Part shown: one piece after another, positions 61,998 to 64,000 of the stretch
Numbering within the stretch: the first letter of the stretch is position 1
Layout of the letters: each line of letters starts with the position of its first letter
Assembly: GCA_963834725.1 (NCBI GenBank)
Contig: CAWICN010000001.1
Span: 2,604,001-2,668,000 of the forward strand
Source of the DNA: PALSA-693 sp963834725
Lineage (GTDB): Bacteria; Actinomycetota; Acidimicrobiia; Acidimicrobiales; Palsa-688
Direction: 5' to 3'
Length of the DNA: 64,000 nucleotides
Translations under genes and position numbers: made by a program
The notes under the pieces: generated by a model
The model's database searches: none
Told to the model about the DNA's origin: nothing
The model's input: only the letters and a program-made list of their open reading frames with translations

Positions 61998-63034
61998 CGG
62001 TCTGATTCCCTGTCTTCACCATTTGGGTCTTCACCATTTGGGTCTTCACCATTTGGGTCTTCACCATTTGGGTCTTCACCATTTGGGCCGGCACCATTTG
62101 GGGCGGTCCCGCCGCTGCTGCGGGTCAGGAGATACCAACCGTCACGGCTCACGGAACTGGCCACATATCCCGCCTCCATGGCGGCACCCATCGTCTCCCC
62201 CAGGGCCTCACGCCAGGCGTGCGCCTTCCCCGGGTCCGCGGTGCGCATCGCCGCGATATCCGCAGGGACCTGGCACAGAACCGCGCCCGAGTTCACCGCC
62301 GATCCGTCGGTGTTCATCGACGCCGGTGTCTCATCCGGGCCGACCGCCAGGAGAACCGTGCCGCCGAAGGGCGGCCGGCCAGGCTCAGCACCTTCGCCAA
62401 GCTCACGTTCGGTCGAAGCGCCCTCGCTGGCCGCGACCACGCGGGGGGCGTCCAGTTGCCAGCTGACCGCACAGCGATCGCTGCGGTCACCGGCGTTGAC
62501 CCCGTCCTGCATCTCGCCATAGAAGTCGACGAAGTAGGAGACCGCGATGGCTCCGAGCTTGACCAGGTTGAACCGGGCATTGGCCCGAACGAGCGGATCG
62601 AAGGTCCACGTGACCTCACGGATGCCGTGGCTGAGCGCCCACGCCCGCTGATGCTGCTTGAGCGCGAAGCCCACCCCCGACCCCCGCGCCGCCCGGGCCA
62701 CTCCGGTGATGTGGGAATGCAGCGAGAGCCGCCGCTCATCAAGGGCGAGAAACGCGACCGACGCCCCGACCAGGTCGGCGCCGGCCCACGCCCCGGCCGC
62801 GTAGTTGCCGGTGTAGACCAGGGCCTGGATCAAATCTCCGGAGACGGGCATTGGCCCGCCTGTTACCGCCCATACGTCCGAGAACAGCTCAGCCGTGCGG
62901 CGCGCCTCGGACACGTCGAGGAGCAGGCCCATTTCGACCCCCGCCACCTGAGCTGCGGCCGATGCCCTCCCCCAGGCGGTGCGGGCGGCGCGAACGGCGC
63001 GCTCAGAGAGTGGCTCTGACATCACCGTCGCCAC
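61994..63034 (-). CDS. GNAT-type acyltransferase with pentapeptide-repeat tail
   Basis: A 346-residue protein. LFSDVWAVTGGPMPVSGDLI and YTGNYAAGAWAGADLVGASV begin a GNAT fold. HITGVARAARGSGVGFALKQ is the acyl-CoA loop, and EVTWTFDPLVRANARFNLVK is conserved in the family of transferases found beside NSAR/OSBS enzymes. The C-terminus is an acidic low-complexity tail of PNGED repeats (five perfect, one altered) encoded by a 15-base tandem repeat at 62012-62101. ATG 63034 or the later M at codon 5 starts it. It is coupled to the downstream enolase-superfamily gene by a GTGA overlap. N-acylation of amino acids before racemisation is inferred. Confidence 0.82.
   Translation of the reverse strand: MATVMSEPLSERAVRAARTAWGRASAAAQVAGVEMGLLLDVSEARRTAELFSDVWAVTGGPMPVSGDLIQALVYTGNYAAGAWAGADLVGASVAFLALDERRLSLHSHITGVARAARGSGVGFALKQHQRAWALSHGIREVTWTFDPLVRANARFNLVKLGAIAVSYFVDFYGEMQDGVNAGDRSDRCAVSWQLDAPRVVAASEGASTERELGEGAEPGRPPFGGTVLLAVGPDETPASMNTDGSAVNSGAVLCQVPADIAAMRTADPGKAHAWREALGETMGAAMEAGYVASSVSRDGWYLLTRSSGGTAPNGAGPNGEDPNGEDPNGEDPNGEDPNGEDRESDR
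62012..62101. repeat. 15-base tandem repeat encoding PNGED
   Basis: GTCTTCACCATTTGG is repeated five times exactly (62012-62086), with a sixth altered unit at 62087-62101. It is read on the minus strand as the C-terminal tail of the GNAT protein. Being a multiple of three, copy-number change keeps frame. Slippage-prone. Confidence 0.95.
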
Positions 63035-63054
63035 GACCGCTTGTTAGGGGTCCA

Positions 63055-63969
63055 CTAAAGGTTGACATGACCCGGGGGTAGCAGCGTGAGCGCGGCAAGC
63101 ACGGCGGCCGCGACGACCGACGTCACCGCCACCGTGGCCAACTCGATCCCGGGGCCGGCGGTGCGACGGGCGGCGATCGAACGGTCCAAACCCAGGGTCA
63201 CCACCGCCCCGGTGATCATTCCACCCAGATGGGCGCGCCAGTCAATGGCCGTCGACGCAAATCCGATCACGAGATTGATCACGATAAAGGCCAGGATGGT
63301 GCGGATCTCCCAGTGCCGGCGGCGGGCCAGTACGAAATAGGCTCCCATCAGCCCGAAGATGGCCCCTGACGCTCCAAGGCCCAGCTCGTTGGCGTTCGAC
63401 AGCAGGTATGAGCCGACCGATCCGCCCAGAGCCGACAGCAGGTACACGATGATGAATCGGCCCTTGCCGAGCTCGGCTTCCACCGGGCTGCCGATGATCG
63501 CCAGGGTCAGCATGTTGAAAAGGATGTGTTCGATGTTGGCGTGAAGGAACGGGGCCGTAAAGAGGCGGTACCACTGGCCGTGGTGCACTGCCGCGGGCCA
63601 CATGGCGAACCGGCATTCGGCGAGGTTGCCACACGGATACCCACCCCCCCGGTACGCGTAGAGGCCGGCGTGGCTCACCATCTCCCAGATGTAGACGGCG
63701 ACGTTGATCACGATGAGGGTGAGGACAACGGGGGTGACCCTGGTGTTGCCCAGCCGACCCCGGGTGGCCGGCCGCCACCGCGTCACCGGTGCGCGTTTGC
63801 TGTCCTGATGGACGCATCGAGCGCACTGCCACCCGACCGGGGCTTCGCGCATGCACTCGGGACAGATCGGTCGCCCGCAGCGCCGGCAGACGGAGCCTGC
63901 CGTCCGGCTGGGATGGATGTAGCACCCGGGCGCCGGAGGCGTCGGGGGTGTGGGGGGGCCGGGCTGCAC
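63055..63969 (-). CDS. Rhomboid-family intramembrane serine protease
   Basis: A 304-residue membrane protease. The N-terminal zinc module (CYIHPSRTAGSVCRRC, then CPECMREAPVGWQC and RC) is B-box-like and common in actinobacterial rhomboids. The six-helix core has RLFTAPFLHANIEHILFNML, the catalytic Ser in LGASGAIFGLMGAYF (about 202) and His in DWRAHLGGMITG (about 246). A seventh C-terminal helix follows. It starts with GTG at 63969, 31 bases from the window edge. The gene is complete. It probably cleaves membrane-anchored substrates; none can be named. Confidence 0.93.
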   Translation of the reverse strand: MQPGPPTPPTPPAPGCYIHPSRTAGSVCRRCGRPICPECMREAPVGWQCARCVHQDSKRAPVTRWRPATRGRLGNTRVTPVVLTLIVINVAVYIWEMVSHAGLYAYRGGGYPCGNLAECRFAMWPAAVHHGQWYRLFTAPFLHANIEHILFNMLTLAIIGSPVEAELGKGRFIIVYLLSALGGSVGSYLLSNANELGLGASGAIFGLMGAYFVLARRRHWEIRTILAFIVINLVIGFASTAIDWRAHLGGMITGAVVTLGLDRSIAARRTAGPGIELATVAVTSVVAAAVLAALTLLPPGHVNL

Positions 63970-64000
63970 GGTTCCATCCTGACCGACCAGGACGTCGGGC

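Noticed and set aside
62012..62101. Short tandem repeat as a possible CRISPR or phage-site array
   Set aside because: Units are contiguous without spacers and are coding (PNGED); no cas genes are present.

Overview
The window is high-GC DNA (roughly two thirds G+C by eye) with actinobacterial gene content: two DUF385-type and one PPOX-type F420/flavin oxidoreductase genes or remnants, an ECF sigma factor with a SnoaL-like tail, a DUF1990 protein, Hsp20 with small winged-helix regulators, and a VapBC pair. The IS families (IS256, IS21, IS1182, IS630, IS110) fit an uncultured actinomycete, perhaps of the Acidimicrobiia. That placement is inference; no rRNA or phylogenetic marker is present.

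Layout. 0-14 kb is an insertion-rich accessory region. A three-level nest occupies 1.3-7.6 kb: an IS256 element (1276-7619) carries an IS21 element (2097-6924), which carries a group II intron (2336-4309). Removing each layer in silico restores an intact reading frame. Next come a desaturase, a small ABM-like protein, a cold-shock gene cut off by an IS1182 remnant, and an IS630 remnant. 13-17 kb holds a stress block: hsp20, two paralogous winged-helix regulators, shared CTAG-N10-CTAG sites and ClpP. 18-21 kb holds a divergent pair of unrecognised genes. 21-32 kb holds metabolic and regulatory genes: acyl-CoA ligase, SelO, ECF sigma factor, RibD/DHFR-like protein, a TetR/SDR/DUF385/quinone-reductase unit, and a tyrosine recombinase.

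33.1-42.1 kb is the most distinctive segment. A quaternary-amine-type binding lipoprotein is followed by a 727-aa protein joining a degenerate PAP2 domain to a kinase-like domain. Then come an apparently active PAP2 phosphatase, an ABC1/UbiB kinase, a second apparently active PAP2 phosphatase, and a divergent 804-aa protein joining a degenerate PAP2 domain, a pseudokinase-like domain and an LPG-synthase/flippase-type membrane domain. I infer an envelope-lipid phosphate or isoprenoid-lipid module. Its function is not established by the sequence.

42-60 kb mixes intact genes (RibD-like protein, anchored secreted protein, J-domain protein, amidase, FAD monooxygenase, SnoaL protein, GNAT) with many frameshifted ones. 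The damage often sits in G or C runs, so sequencing error and pseudogenisation must be told apart. 59.8-64 kb is cleaner: VapBC, tRNA-Lys(UUU), an enolase-superfamily OSBS/NSAR enzyme coupled to a GNAT protein with a pentapeptide repeat tail, and a rhomboid protease. No CRISPR array, rRNA or recognisable origin was seen.
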